43,250 nucleotides of DNA, from positions 129,188-172,437 of the forward strand of contig PDIP01000064.1 of the NCBI GenBank assembly GCA_002811645.1, in the 5' to 3' direction. The stretch comes from Corallochytrium limacisporum (taxonomy: Eukaryota; Opisthokonta). Each line of letters begins with the position of its first letter. The first letter of the stretch is position 1. Made by a program: the position numbers and the translations under genes. A model generated the notes under the pieces. It did no database searches, was not told the origin of the DNA, and was given only the letters and a program-made list of their open reading frames with translations. Below, piece by piece: positions 20,720-31,420 of this stretch.

Positions 20720-22144
20720 ATGGCCCATAAAGTGGACACTAGGATGGTGCTACCTTGCTTTTCGGTGACTCCGCGGGAGACTTACATTGACGAAGACGTC
20801 GACATCACTGTACAAAACCTGACAGTGGGCAAGAAAGTTCTTTTGATCGCACGGATTAGCGGAAAGAGAAACGACAACTATGCTGGTTGCGGTGTCTTTA
20901 CTGTGCCGCTTGCAGGTGAGATCGGCACAGCATACGCGTCGTCGGAGCCTGACGTGAGCTTTGACAAGAATGCCTGTAGCCTCTACAAGAACACCGCGAC
21001 CTATAGTGGTGTCGAACCCATGGGCGTTTTCTGGAGCATGGAAGCAGATCGTGTCGGGAATCGCTACCACAAAGAAGATTGTGAGAATCCAGATGTCTAC
21101 AATCTTGAGGTCAGATACCTGGACCGCATTGACACTGTGGTTTGCAGCACAGCGGTGAAGCGTCACTATATCTCACCCGGTATCAAGAAGGAATTCGTGC
21201 GCACGTCCAATGGCCTACGTGGATCGATGTACATTCCCCCTGGTCCCGGTCCTTTCCCTGCACTCATCGATCTGAAGGGCTCCGTTGGTGGTTTGAATGA
21301 TCGGCAAGCTGCCATCATGTCCACCTTCGGTTTCATGGTGTTTCACCTTGCATTCTTCCGCTACGATGATCTTCCCGAAATCATGAACGACGTGAGCGTA
21401 GAGTACTTTGACAAGGCTGTACAGTGGATGTACAAGCATCCCATGACCTCGCCGAAGCAGTTTGGTGGCGGCATTGGCATTGTTGGCCTTTCCAGAGGTG
21501 CTAGCCACGCGCTGTGGATGGCGACCCGCAACCCAGACCTCGTGTCGACCGTTGTGCTCTTGAGTGGTTCCAACGTGAATGTCACGCCGCCAAGCTTGCT
21601 GAACGGAAAGCCCTTCCCTTGTGCAGAGTATGACTACACCAAAGCAGAGATGCGTGATGGCGACGTCATGATCTTCACACCTGCGTTAGCCGACTCTGTC
21701 TCGCCTAAGAATCCGGAATTTGAGAAGATTGCATTTCCGATTGAAAATTTAAAGGCTGCCGTCCTCCTGTGTGCCGCTGAAGACGATGAGTGCTGGGACA
21801 GTGCCAAGATGAATGATTATCTTGTCACCCGCGCCCGCCAGCACAACTACAAGTTCCCTCTGCGTTCCATTACCTACCCAGAAGCCGGCCACATCATCGA
21901 TATCCCGAACTACCCTGGACACGGGTGTACGAATAGCTACCATTCGGTCGCGAAGGCGATGATGGGCTTTGGCGGCACTGCCAAGGCAAATCAAGTCGCG
22001 GCTACCCATAGCTTCCAAACTTATATGCGCTGGGTCCAGGACCACATGCACTGGCACCGCGCACGTACGCCACTGACCCCCGCGAACGTGCAGAGTACCC
22101 ACAGGGGCAGCAGTGGGCAAGGCACAGGGCACTCGAGGCTGTGA
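20720..22144 (+). CDS. BAAT-type acyl-CoA thioesterase, probably peroxisomal
   Basis: 474 residues. The N-terminal half (about 1-170) is the beta-sandwich domain of the acyl-CoA thioesterase/BAAT family (PRETYIDEDVDITVQNL; MGVFWSM; RHYISPGIKKEFVR). The C-terminal half is an alpha/beta hydrolase: PFPALIDLKGSVGG (oxyanion part), nucleophile elbow GLSRGA with Ser258, acid Asp355 or Asp356 in AEDDECWDS, and His391 in AGHIID. A Ser nucleophile marks thioesterases; the Cys form is the bile-acid amidase BAAT. The protein ends in SRL, a permitted PTS1 tripeptide, so it probably acts in the peroxisome, cleaving fatty acyl-CoA to free acid and CoA. About 55 residues after the last catalytic strand form a His/Thr-rich tail before SRL. 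The start is the first in-frame ATG and gives the full domain. Confidence 0.9.
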   Translation: MAHKVDTRMVLPCFSVTPRETYIDEDVDITVQNLTVGKKVLLIARISGKRNDNYAGCGVFTVPLAGEIGTAYASSEPDVSFDKNACSLYKNTATYSGVEPMGVFWSMEADRVGNRYHKEDCENPDVYNLEVRYLDRIDTVVCSTAVKRHYISPGIKKEFVRTSNGLRGSMYIPPGPGPFPALIDLKGSVGGLNDRQAAIMSTFGFMVFHLAFFRYDDLPEIMNDVSVEYFDKAVQWMYKHPMTSPKQFGGGIGIVGLSRGASHALWMATRNPDLVSTVVLLSGSNVNVTPPSLLNGKPFPCAEYDYTKAEMRDGDVMIFTPALADSVSPKNPEFEKIAFPIENLKAAVLLCAAEDDECWDSAKMNDYLVTRARQHNYKFPLRSITYPEAGHIIDIPNYPGHGCTNSYHSVAKAMMGFGGTAKANQVAATHSFQTYMRWVQDHMHWHRARTPLTPANVQSTHRGSSGQGTGHSRL

Positions 22145-22329
22145 AGAAGCTGCTGACATGGTGTGTGGGCGTCAGACAAACATGGTCTTCTGTTCATCAC
22201 AACAATAGAGTACGTTGCCTAACAATGCATCATCTACGCTATTTGTATTCCACTCCGTGCGCCTTCTTCCGCTTGAAACAGTAGTTCATAATGAGCGACT
22301 GAATAGGACCCGCACGTAGGGGGAGGTTG

Positions 22330-22352
22330 CCCCCTCCAAGGGGCGGAGGGGG
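22330..22352. repeat. C/G hairpin
   Basis: CCCCCTCC at 22330-22337 pairs with GGAGGGGG at 22345-22352 across a 7-base loop. A G8 run follows at about 22376-22384. Confidence 0.6.
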
Positions 22353-23046
22353 TTACATCTGGCGTCTCCGGGAAGGGGGGGGGCGGTACTGCTGGCGTCA
22401 CCTGGGGGAGAGCCAAAAATGTGTGCCCCCCTCGCCAGCGGTTTTCACCCGTAAAGAAAATCTTGCGATAGCAAGAGATAGAGAGTGGCACACAGCACCC
22501 GAAACGGTGAAAATCGAATGGTGTGAATACATTCAGTCCAGACGGTGGCTGGCAGCTGTGGGTATAGTGTTCCTTTGGAACACACCTTCCCCGCGATGAC
22601 GGGGATGTAGATGGACCATAGTCAGATGGGCCTTTGTGGTCCAGCAATGTCGCGTGTGGGTGGGCACAGATTGGTCTGCACGGATCCTTGTGCTGAAATC
22701 ACTACCTTTTCAGTCCGCTCTCGAGCCGGTAGAGGAATCAACGAGGAAATACGAGCGTAAAGGTTCGCAAGAAAAAGTACTGGGCGAAGTTTCATCCCCC
22801 ATTCCAGACCCTCATTCTGTCCATACAATTTCGTGCGTACACCGTGGAGTTTAATCCAACTCGCTGGAGTTCACTCCTAAAGAGATAGAACTTACTATGA
22901 ACCCCACATAAACCAAATTCCAACCCTTGTTCTTAGTTTCTCATGCCAGCAACTATCAGAAGTAGCATCAGGCACCGGGCCTACGCCGGACACAATCACA
23001 CAACAACGTCAACTTTGACGTTTGGCTTTGGAGATTTACAATATTT

Positions 23047-23171
23047 TCTTCATCACCGTCCGGCGGTGTTGTCACCAAAGTCGTCTCCATTTCTACACTC
23101 AATATTTTATAGTCTTCATCATCGTTCGCGGGTACAGGTCACAGAAGTCGTCTCTTTCTCTACACTCAATA
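23047..23171. repeat. Two-copy tandem duplication, period 66 bp
   Basis: Both copies start TCTTCATCA and end in TACACTCAATA, and share GTCGTCTC in the middle; copy 1 is 23047-23104 and copy 2 is 23113-23171. They differ at many internal positions, so the duplication is not recent. Confidence 0.7.
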
Positions 23172-25456
23172 ATTGCATCATATGCCAAGGGTACCAGGAT
23201 CTGTACTTGGGACCATAAAGGAGAAAGTATTCTCACCATCGGAGTTCGTCGCGTACGTGTGTCTTGCTGCCGCCCCTACTATACTCCGTTCTGGATAATA
23301 TGCCCATGACAGTGGAACGAAAGAGCAAATGGTTTATCTATGGCGCTTTGTTACATGCAATAGCGCGAACATGTGAATATAGATCTGCCTGGAATTCTGA
23401 GCACACAGATGCAGCAGCAGCGTACCTCGTACGCGTGCTGGCACAGAGGAGGTAATTGGTGCACTGGCACGGGAGAAAACTTGCGTGAACCGGGTGATCA
23501 TGCCTCTGACCGTTCTGATGGTTTTTTTTACGTCCCAGCGTTCTCCCAAAGTATGCGTGCGCCCAACAACAACCTTTCGTCCTTACCCGGTTGAGCCTGA
23601 CTCTGACTTTTTGCGGACTGGAGGACATATCCGTGTGTCCCGTGTGTTCATGAACGCGTTCAAGAGTGTCCTGGGAAATAAAATAGTCGGCTATTGGCTA
23701 TTGCCCGGCGGTCCCTTTCGAACGGCCGAGCACCGCGGATCTATACGCCAAGATACATTTTCTACGATCTGGTAGGTCATCAGCACCTACCAATCCCGTC
23801 GCCACCTGTTCCCCATTTGGAGTGCCATAGTGAAAGTATAACATTTGTCGCGGCGGGCAGAGGAAAAGGGCCCCGGAGGGAGTGTCCATGTCCCGTCGGT
23901 TGCTCAGCTATGAACTATTTTTTTCTTCATAGCCCCCATAGTGTGAGAGTCGCTGGGCCGAACCATCTTCGTTCAATATATTTTTTCCCCTAAGGCTTCG
24001 GAGTTCAAATTCCTTTTCCGAACCAGCCCAGTGTGGGGTGTTTTGGCCGCCTATGCCCCAGAGGCGGACCTTCTATTGTTTTATTCAGTAAGGACAGTTG
24101 TCCAAAGCAAAAAAAAAAAAGAAGAAAAAATGGGGCAAACGTAGTAAAAGGTATGATGAGGACATGGTCCAATGCCCTAAGGCTGTCACTCGCTAGTCAG
24201 TTCGGTTCGAACACCTGATGGTCATCGCTATGGTCTCCGTTTTTTTTTACCTACGTTGCTCTCTGACTTCGCTCCGCAACTGTGTAGAACATGTAAGGAA
24301 CTGTAGGGCGTTAGGGGACATTTTAATGTGAACGCACACCTCTTCTATTTTGTAAATTTCACCTGACATCGACCTCAAAACTCACGCTTACTCCGCCCAC
24401 TCCTCTCACACCACAATAGAGGAAAAAAAAGTTGGCGGGAGAGTCAGTCCAACAACGTGCCTACTGGTCATTCATTCAATATGAGAAGAGGTCAATTTTA
24501 TTTTCGGCTACCTCCCACCTAAACCATTATTGGTCTCGTCGGCACAATTTACATGGGGCGCCACTGTCGCTAGCATCCTCCATGTGCGGAAAGTGAATAA
24601 ACCGACCCCGCTTGCACCTATATGGAAAGTACGAGTGGGTGTCTCGCTATACTTTTTTTTAGATCGACAAATACGATATCGATGATTTAAAGACCCGGTG
24701 CATTACGATGATAACACCGACGGCGGCCCCGGGACTTGGGGTCCAAGACAGCGAGTGCCAAGGGGGAAGACGGGGAGATGGGGGGGGAGGTCCAGTGCCG
24801 TGCGTTGTGTGTCCGTGCGGTGGCGTTTTGGTTCGGAAAGCATGACGGAAAAACAAGATGACGGAAGGGCAAAAATGGACCAAATGCTGGGGGTTCCGGA
24901 CTACATAGTGAAAGCACCGAAGAATTGGGGAACCCGGACGGCGAGGGTAAACGGTGACAACGCTGTCCAAAAGGCCGAACGAGAAGGAGAGGGGACAGAA
25001 GGGGGGGGAAGGGGGGAGTGGGAATAGTCACGGTAACGAAGCAATGACGGGAAAAACTTGGTAGACGGGCATCGAACGGTACTGCTGTGTCCCGTTTGAA
25101 CATTTTTCAGAGATGGAAGGAAGGGGGGGTGAGGAGATGAAGAAGAAGAAGAATAAGTGAAATCGTCACTTTCTGGTCGCGTGTTCTCTGCCGGTCGGAC
25201 CATATGGTCACCCGCCCACCCCCTTTTCAATTCTGCCACCTACCGAAGGGACCAAGGTATACACTGAGAAGGAAAAAAAAAAGAATGACCCAATCTGGAG
25301 AGACCAACCCAACGTCGAAATGCTTCTCTTCACTATTCTCTCCCCGGGCGTTAGAGGGAAGGGGCAACTGGGGTGTAGGGAAGGAACCGAAGGAGAAAGG
25401 GGGGAGGAGAGAAGAGGAGGGCGGGGGGGAGCGGGCGACGAGTGCCAGTGTCCCGC

Positions 25457-25463
25457 TGTGTGT

Positions 25464-25518
<55 letters not shown>
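25457..25518. repeat. Compound microsatellite (TG)5(TC)26
   Basis: Five TG units at 25457-25466 run directly into 26 TC units at 25467-25518. A purine-rich stretch lies just upstream, so this is a purine/pyrimidine strand switch. Confidence 0.95.
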
Positions 25519-25522
<4 letters not shown>

Positions 25523-26405
25523 GTTCTGCTCCTCCGTCATCTCGCAAACTTCCAATTTGAGACAGGTGGGACACAAATGAAGCACGCACCCCTTAAGTAT
25601 TTATCTTCCACATAAACACCCCCTCCCACCCCCCTCCTTGCCTTTTCTTTACCTCTCTAAATTGCGATGCCATGTGTACTGAACCCCCACCCCCTCCCTC
25701 CTCCCCTTTTTATCCAATCCCCCAATATTTTTTTGCTTAGATTGCAAGAATTATTTTGCGGAACGAAGAAAGAAATTGAAACTTAATTGATACTCAGAGG
25801 GGCACGCCTCTCCCGTACCTCTCCCCTTCCCTTTCTTGGACAGCCCGTCGTGCCCTCCCCTCCCCTCTGTCTGTCTTTCCTCAAGGCACACAATTCCCGA
25901 CCTTCCTCGCGTTCTGTCCAGTTCGGTACGTTCGTAATGAATGTATTGAAAATTCGATTGAGCACGGGAGGTATCGCGGATTCTCGGTCTTGAGGATCAG
26001 CGAAGAGGCCCCGTGTGTCCCGGAGGGAGGAATGAACGAACGCTTCCCTTGCGAACTCCGACCTTTCCCGATCAAACGATGCGAACGTGACAAAACTAGT
26101 CCAATTTAATTCATATATTTATTATCAGTATTTGTTTGTCGACATCGAAGACCAAGTGTCTATGGTACCCTGCCAACAGAGTGAGCCTGGGGCTCGATTT
26201 ACCATGTTTCATCCCTTGGTCATTGTCTCCGGCCGCTTGAACGGAATGGCTACAGGACGGACCTTGGGCAGATCTCCTGGTATGGCTTTTTGCTCCGTTC
26301 GAATGTGAATAAATGGAATTCTTTTGAAGATTTTCTTCAAAGAACCTTACTTGCCTTGCGTATGGGCCACTTGGCGGATGATGGGGGAGGGAAGGGCGTG
26401 AGGGG

Positions 26406-26730
26406 NNNNNNNNNNNNNNNNNNNNNNNNNNNNNNNNNNNNNNNNNNNNNNNNNNNNNNNNNNNNNNNNNNNNNNNNNNNNNNNNNNNNNNNNNNNNNNN
26501 NNNNNNNNNNNNNNNNNNNNNNNNNNNNNNNNNNNNNNNNNNNNNNNNNNNNNNNNNNNNNNNNNNNNNNNNNNNNNNNNNNNNNNNNNNNNNNNNNNNN
26601 NNNNNNNNNNNNNNNNNNNNNNNNNNNNNNNNNNNNNNNNNNNNNNNNNNNNNNNNNNNNNNNNNNNNNNNNNNNNNNNNNNNNNNNNNNNNNNNNNNNN
26701 NNNNNNNNNNNNNNNNNNNNNNNNNNNNNN
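26406..26730. other. Assembly gap (325 N)
   Basis: Unknown bases. The edges are G-rich (GGGGAGGGAAGGGCGTGAGGGG before, AGGAGGGGGGAAGGG after), suggesting the missing sequence is a G-rich tract that resisted sequencing. Confidence 1.
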
Positions 26731-27135
26731 AGGAGGGGGGAAGGGCCCAGCACCGCCGGTTGGGCCCAGACGGTTTGGGGTATGCGTCTGGGATTTTGCC
26801 CATTTACTATGGACAGCTTTGCCGTTTAAATAATGGGAGTTCCTACCGGTCCAGGGGGGGGGGGGGCGCGGTTCGGTGAACAGTGGGAGAGATTGCCTGT
26901 GCCGAGGGCACAATTGAGACTCTGCTGGCCGGTACACTCGCGTTTGAAACGACTTCATGTTCTCTGCGTTTTGTGGTGACGGATGTAATCATATCTGGTG
27001 TTTCCAATATTTTGTTACTGCTCGTCTGGATGGGTTATGTCTGCGAGCAAAGGGACTCTCAGTGTTAAGTCACCATGGTCTTGGGCAAAGATTCAATCCA
27101 CAGGTTGGTACTTATTGCACATACACTTACCAAGG

Positions 27136-27143
27136 TATAAATA
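27136..27143 (+). promoter_or_regulatory. TATA box of the subtilase gene
   Basis: TATAAATA lies 80 bases before the ATG in an otherwise unremarkable context; distance fits a 5' UTR of about 50 bases. Confidence 0.5.
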
Positions 27144-27222
27144 CGAGCAAATAATCAGTATTCTTCGCCGGTCAGGACTCCATAGAGTAAACAGTGACCA
27201 ATAACAGACAATAATAATCAGT

Positions 27223-28653
27223 ATGAAGAACGCACTCAAACATCTCGCCTTCGGAGGCCTGGTTGTGGCTGCCGCTGCTAACACAGACCTCGACGGTAAG
27301 GAATTGACAGCTCCCATCAGGAATGCTGCGGGCCGCACCCCGGTTTATCAACCAGGAGAATTTCTGGTAAACTTCAAGAACCTGTCTGATGCTCTGGGCT
27401 CAGATGGCTTCATCATGCCGGATGTTGTAGCCGCAAAGATCGACGCTTTCCTGAGTGAGCATGACATCTCTTACAGCGACGTGAACCGGTTTTTGACTAT
27501 GGGAAGTATGCTGCTGAAGGGTATCAGTGAAGCAGACAAAGAGAAGATCGAGGGGCTTCTTGACAGTCTCGGCATTGAAATGGAACAGAACTTCTATCTG
27601 GATAATTGGCTGGCTCAGGACAGTAGTAGTACCACTAGTAGCACCGCTGCAACGCAGACCGACACCGGTGTTACCACGCGGGAGGTCTTCATTCAGGATC
27701 CGGCCCCTACCCACTGTGACCGTCATGACCAGACTACTGGTTACAACCAACAGTACGCATACACCAGCGCTGGAGAAAATGCGTTTGTCTACGTGATTGA
27801 CACGGGCATCAACTTTGATCAGGAAGAGTTCTCTGGTCGTCTTGAAGACGGAGTAACTACCGTTAGCGGCCTTACCAACACGGCTCCGACGGATTCCGAG
27901 GGGCACGGAACCCACGTTGCAGGTCTCGTCGGCTCTACCACCTACGGTATGGCTAAGAAAACGACCATCATTCCCGTCAAGGCCCTGGACAACAGCGGTG
28001 CCGGTGCCGTGTCAGACATTATTTCTGCTTTGAATTGGGTCATTTCGGACGTAAATAGTAAGGGTCGCCAAAACAAGTGTGTTATCAATATGTCCCTTGG
28101 TGGTAGCGCCTCCACTATTTTGGACAACAATGTCATCAACGCCATCAACAACGGCTGCGTCGTTGTGGTGGCTGCAGGAAACGATGCCCAAGATGCCTGC
28201 AATACCTCCCCGGCCAGGGTCGAGGCGGCGATCACCGTAGGAGCCGTTGATGACACCGACGTTCAAGCTTCCTTCTCTAACTTCGGTTCCTGCGTCGACA
28301 TTTGGGCCCAAGGTGTGCGAGTTACTTCTACATTTATCGGCTCCAGCACCGCCACCGGTGTACTGTCCGGTACCTCCATGGCTAGCCCCATTACTGCCGG
28401 TGTGGTTGCCACTCTAGTTTCAGATGAGGACCTGAGCCCGAGTGAAGTCAAGACCCGCATGATCGATGGTGCAAACAATGTGCTCACCCTCTTCCAGAGT
28501 AGCAGCCCTAACAGGATGATGTTTAGTCAGGTACTCTCAAGCGGCAACAATGCCGATCAAAACGGTGGCCCGGGCCCTAACAGTGCCGGCGCCGCTGGCG
28601 CATCATTCCTCTTCACTTTGGTGGCTTCTGCGGTTGCCATCCTGCTACTGTAA
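27223..28653 (+). CDS. Secreted subtilisin-family (proteinase K-like) serine protease, probably GPI-anchored
   Basis: 476 residues. A signal peptide (about 1-20, LAFGGLVVAAAA) is followed by an inhibitor-I9-type propeptide (about 45-130). The peptidase domain has the full catalytic set: Asp193 in VIDTGIN, His228 in GHGTHVAGL, oxyanion Asn320 in VVVAAGNDA, and Ser385 in SGTSMASP. HCDRHDQTTGYNQQYAYTSAGE just before the Asp matches the start of mature proteinase K-type enzymes. The C-terminus (about 440-476) is a Gly/Asn/Ser linker and then a hydrophobic tail (SFLFTLVASAVAILLL) with no charged residue after it, which suggests a GPI anchor rather than free secretion. Likely role: breakdown of external protein or processing of cell-surface proteins. 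Single exon, convergent with the kinesin gene (about 300 bases between stops). Confidence 0.92.
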   Translation: MKNALKHLAFGGLVVAAAANTDLDGKELTAPIRNAAGRTPVYQPGEFLVNFKNLSDALGSDGFIMPDVVAAKIDAFLSEHDISYSDVNRFLTMGSMLLKGISEADKEKIEGLLDSLGIEMEQNFYLDNWLAQDSSSTTSSTAATQTDTGVTTREVFIQDPAPTHCDRHDQTTGYNQQYAYTSAGENAFVYVIDTGINFDQEEFSGRLEDGVTTVSGLTNTAPTDSEGHGTHVAGLVGSTTYGMAKKTTIIPVKALDNSGAGAVSDIISALNWVISDVNSKGRQNKCVINMSLGGSASTILDNNVINAINNGCVVVVAAGNDAQDACNTSPARVEAAITVGAVDDTDVQASFSNFGSCVDIWAQGVRVTSTFIGSSTATGVLSGTSMASPITAGVVATLVSDEDLSPSEVKTRMIDGANNVLTLFQSSSPNRMMFSQVLSSGNNADQNGGPGPNSAGAAGASFLFTLVASAVAILLL

Positions 28654-28954
28654 AGAAAGGTAGTCCCTTGCCACTTAGTTTCTAGAGACTCCTCATTTCA
28701 TTTCCGCACATTTACCATAGTTCCATTCATGACATACATATATATATATATACATATATACATATAGAACCTTCCAAATCACTGTGTCAAAAGCTAACCA
28801 TACCACAGACCAGGATATCAACTCGCTTGCGGAAATTTGCGATAGTTGCGGAGAATGTATTGATAGTTCATGGGGGCCAAGTTGGGTAACTTGTGCCCTA
28901 ATTTGCTGTTTACTTCAGACACGCTTGCGGATGCAATGACTCATGTTCTCGTTA
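28654..28954. other. 3'-3' gap, subtilase / kinesin
   Basis: 301 bases of shared 3' UTR sequence, with a TA-rich microsatellite at 28734-28767. No coding signal. Confidence 0.5.
28734..28767. repeat. TA-rich microsatellite
   Basis: ATAC and (TA)n units alternate over about 34 bases in the 3' UTR region. Confidence 0.85.
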
Positions 28955-30934
28955 CTACTCAGACTGGCGCTTTGCTGTTCCAATTACGCAATTGTTGACC
29001 TTAGTTGCAAAGCGCAAGCTGCAGGTAGTCTCCTGGGCATTGCTCTCCACGGGGCTGACATTCACAAACATGAGAGTCTTTGAGTTACCACCCAGGCACG
29101 GCTGTAGGTAGTGGGTCAATTTGGATGACCGGAAAGGCACGTGCTTGTCTCCCTTGGACAAAGCAGTGATGACGATACCAAGCTGACTTAAGCTCTTATT
29201 GATACTCTGAGTCTCCTTCAAACGGTCTCCCTCGCTGCCGCTCTTACTCAGACGTTCAGAACCAGCAAGATCGACCAGGTTGAGGTAGGCCTTGCAGTTC
29301 TCTCCGGTGTGTTCATTCTTACCAGTAATGGTCAAACGGAACACACTGTGCGAGCGAGAAGAACGCTCGTTCATTTGAGTCTCACCCACGGCACGGTTCT
29401 TGGAAGCCAGCACCAACAGTTCCTGCAAAGCCTGTTCAGTCTCAACAGGCACATGGGTAAGATCTTCAACATAGGACTCGCCGGTGTCCTTGTTCATTCG
29501 GATCTCCAGCTTGCGATTCGCATTGGATTCGGAGGCGTTTCCGAGCAGATCGCGGACAGTCTCATTGTAAATTTCCACAAAGCTGGCGGACAGTCCGTAT
29601 TTCCAGCCCTTCTGCTGCAAAGTTGAAGCAGTCTCAAAAATCTGCTGGACACTCCTTGGGATGATACCCTGGTTCTCACTTTGATCACCCTCCATGGTAA
29701 AAGTCTTGCCGGATCCGGTCTGACCGTATGCGAATATGCATACATTGTATCCGTCCAGAGCACTCTGCACTAGCTGACTAACCTCAGCGAAGACATCCTC
29801 TTGAGTAGATGTTGGTCCAAAGACCCGATCGAAGGTGAAGTCGAGCTGGCGCGCCACGCTCTTTCCAGTCACATTGTGCTCTCGGGAAGCGTGGATGGAA
29901 ATTTCCCCGTTGTCTGTCTTATTGGGCATGCTAACGCACATCTCAGACTCCTGTTCTTTCTCCAGAATCGGACGGACTCGGCAGAACACGCGAATGTTTC
30001 CCTTAAGCTCCTGAATTGTGTTGTGGAGCGAGCGACGCAGGGCCTCATCGGCACGAATCTTATTCTCCTTTTCCTCCAGTTGCTTTTTCAGCTGAGCAAG
30101 TTCCTCTGAGAGCTGATTGTTTCGCTCTTCTGCAGCCTTCTTGTCACTGGATTCACCGTCCAACTGAGTCTTCACAGCAGTTAGCTGGGCCTCCCGGCTT
30201 ACCAGGGACGCGTTTAGGGTTGCCACAGAATCGTGCAGAGCCTTGCATTCTGTACGGCTACGTTGTAGCTTGTCCTCTGTGTCCTGTAGATCTCCGGTGA
30301 GGCGCTTCACCTTGCTTTCAAGCTCCTCAACCTTTTGGTCAAGCTCCTTCTGGGCCTTCTGTAAGGCTTCCACGTGCTCTTTGTCGGCGTCGGAGATCTT
30401 CGACTGCAGTTCAGCGATTTGTTTCTGGTACTCCTCTGATTTATTCTCCTTCTCCGCAACTTTCTCCTCCAACTGGGCCTTTAACTCCTGAAGCTCAGTG
30501 CAGCGCTGGTTGTTCTGAGTGATCTGTTCCGTTAGAGACTCTATCAGAGTTTGGGAGTCCCGCTGACTCTGACGGAGCTCAGTGGTCATGGATTCCATGT
30601 CTTCAAGACGCCCTTTGTAGTCCCACGCCTGACGCTTAGGTTTCTTGGCCACGGGAGCCTTGGTGGCAGTACTGTCCCCGGTATCTTTACGTTTCACACC
30701 AGTACTTGCCTTGCGAGTGGTGGCAGTGGATCCGACTGGGCGAGTCGCAGTGCGTGTGGTTGGCACCCGTGGCTTGGAAGCGGCGGCCGCTGGAGCAGAT
30801 GCGGTTGACACAGACTTCGCTTCAGCCCGCAACCGCTGTGTCTTGGTCATGGCAACATGGGGCACCTTGGTGGGCTGCTTCAACTTACTTCGGCTGTTCT
30901 CGACCGCCTTCAGAGGCGCGCGTGAGTCTGCCAT
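28955..30934 (-). CDS. KIFC1: Kinesin-14 (C-terminal motor, Ncd/KIFC1/Kar3-type)
   Basis: 659 residues from the ATG at 30934; the open frame runs 10 codons further upstream but only from a TTG. The N-terminal about 85 residues are basic, rich in Lys/Arg/Ser/Thr/Ala (microtubule-binding tail, KRPKRQ-like signals). About 85-310 is a long coiled coil. The motor starts with the kinesin-14 neck and GNIRVFCRVRP at 312-322, with P-loop GQTGSGKT at 404-411, switch I NERSSRSH and switch II LVDLAGSE. A motor at the C-terminus with the neck on its N-terminal side defines kinesin-14, a minus-end-directed motor of the mitotic spindle. Upstream, 487 bases away, is an E2F-like site. Single exon. Confidence 0.95.
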   Translation of the reverse strand: MADSRAPLKAVENSRSKLKQPTKVPHVAMTKTQRLRAEAKSVSTASAPAAAASKPRVPTTRTATRPVGSTATTRKASTGVKRKDTGDSTATKAPVAKKPKRQAWDYKGRLEDMESMTTELRQSQRDSQTLIESLTEQITQNNQRCTELQELKAQLEEKVAEKENKSEEYQKQIAELQSKISDADKEHVEALQKAQKELDQKVEELESKVKRLTGDLQDTEDKLQRSRTECKALHDSVATLNASLVSREAQLTAVKTQLDGESSDKKAAEERNNQLSEELAQLKKQLEEKENKIRADEALRRSLHNTIQELKGNIRVFCRVRPILEKEQESEMCVSMPNKTDNGEISIHASREHNVTGKSVARQLDFTFDRVFGPTSTQEDVFAEVSQLVQSALDGYNVCIFAYGQTGSGKTFTMEGDQSENQGIIPRSVQQIFETASTLQQKGWKYGLSASFVEIYNETVRDLLGNASESNANRKLEIRMNKDTGESYVEDLTHVPVETEQALQELLVLASKNRAVGETQMNERSSRSHSVFRLTITGKNEHTGENCKAYLNLVDLAGSERLSKSGSEGDRLKETQSINKSLSQLGIVITALSKGDKHVPFRSSKLTHYLQPCLGGNSKTLMFVNVSPVESNAQETTCSLRFATKVNNCVIGTAKRQSE

Positions 30935-31420
30935 CTTTCGTAATCCGTTCTGTTTCAGTCTCAATTGATGATCCGGATGGGAATACTGCCTCCATTCACT
31001 AGACCACTTTACCTAACCTCTGAATTACTCTAAATAGGTGGTCCTTGTGATGGTCACAATCGTATTCTTTAGAGCACAAGGAATGTTGAAACGCCTGCGG
31101 GTCTCCCCCCACTGCGTTCGGTCGGTCGCTGTTGGGTGCAAATCATTACCGCCGCCTCGCCGACTTCTTCCCTTCACTACCGGAAAAGACTGACGTTTAT
31201 TTGCGCGCTAAGACCTCCTCCCCAAGGTGTCACTTGCGGCACTTTGAGACCGCACGAACGGGTTGGGTTCTCTCGAGCCCGGGGTTACTACACTCGTCCG
31301 TGCCCTGTTTTCCAGAGTAGGGCCGGCCGCACGGCAGTCAAAACTTCCTCTAGTGCAGCCCATCTCCTTGCCCGGGTTTTGTGAGACCCACTAAACTTTC
31401 TTCAAAGAATTTCGAAGAGT

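Larger units (their letters stand above)
22145..27222. other. 5-kb gene-poor region with homopurine/homopyrimidine tracts and an assembly gap
   Basis: No open frame here shows a known domain or coding character. It holds a C/G hairpin (22330-22352), a 66-bp tandem duplication (23047-23171), purine-rich sequence (about 24740-25180 and 25380-25440), a TG and (TC)26 run (25457-25518), C/T-rich sequence (about 25610-25720 and 25795-25915), a 325-base run of N (26406-26730) and a G13 run (26854-26866). The last about 90 bases are the subtilase promoter. A gene may be hidden in the gap or be a non-coding RNA I cannot recognise. Confidence 0.6.

Noticed and set aside
24155-24222. GGTTCGAACACC resembling a tRNA T-loop / B box
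   Set aside because: The flanking bases do not pair into a T-stem, the A box is poor and no acceptor stem can be built.
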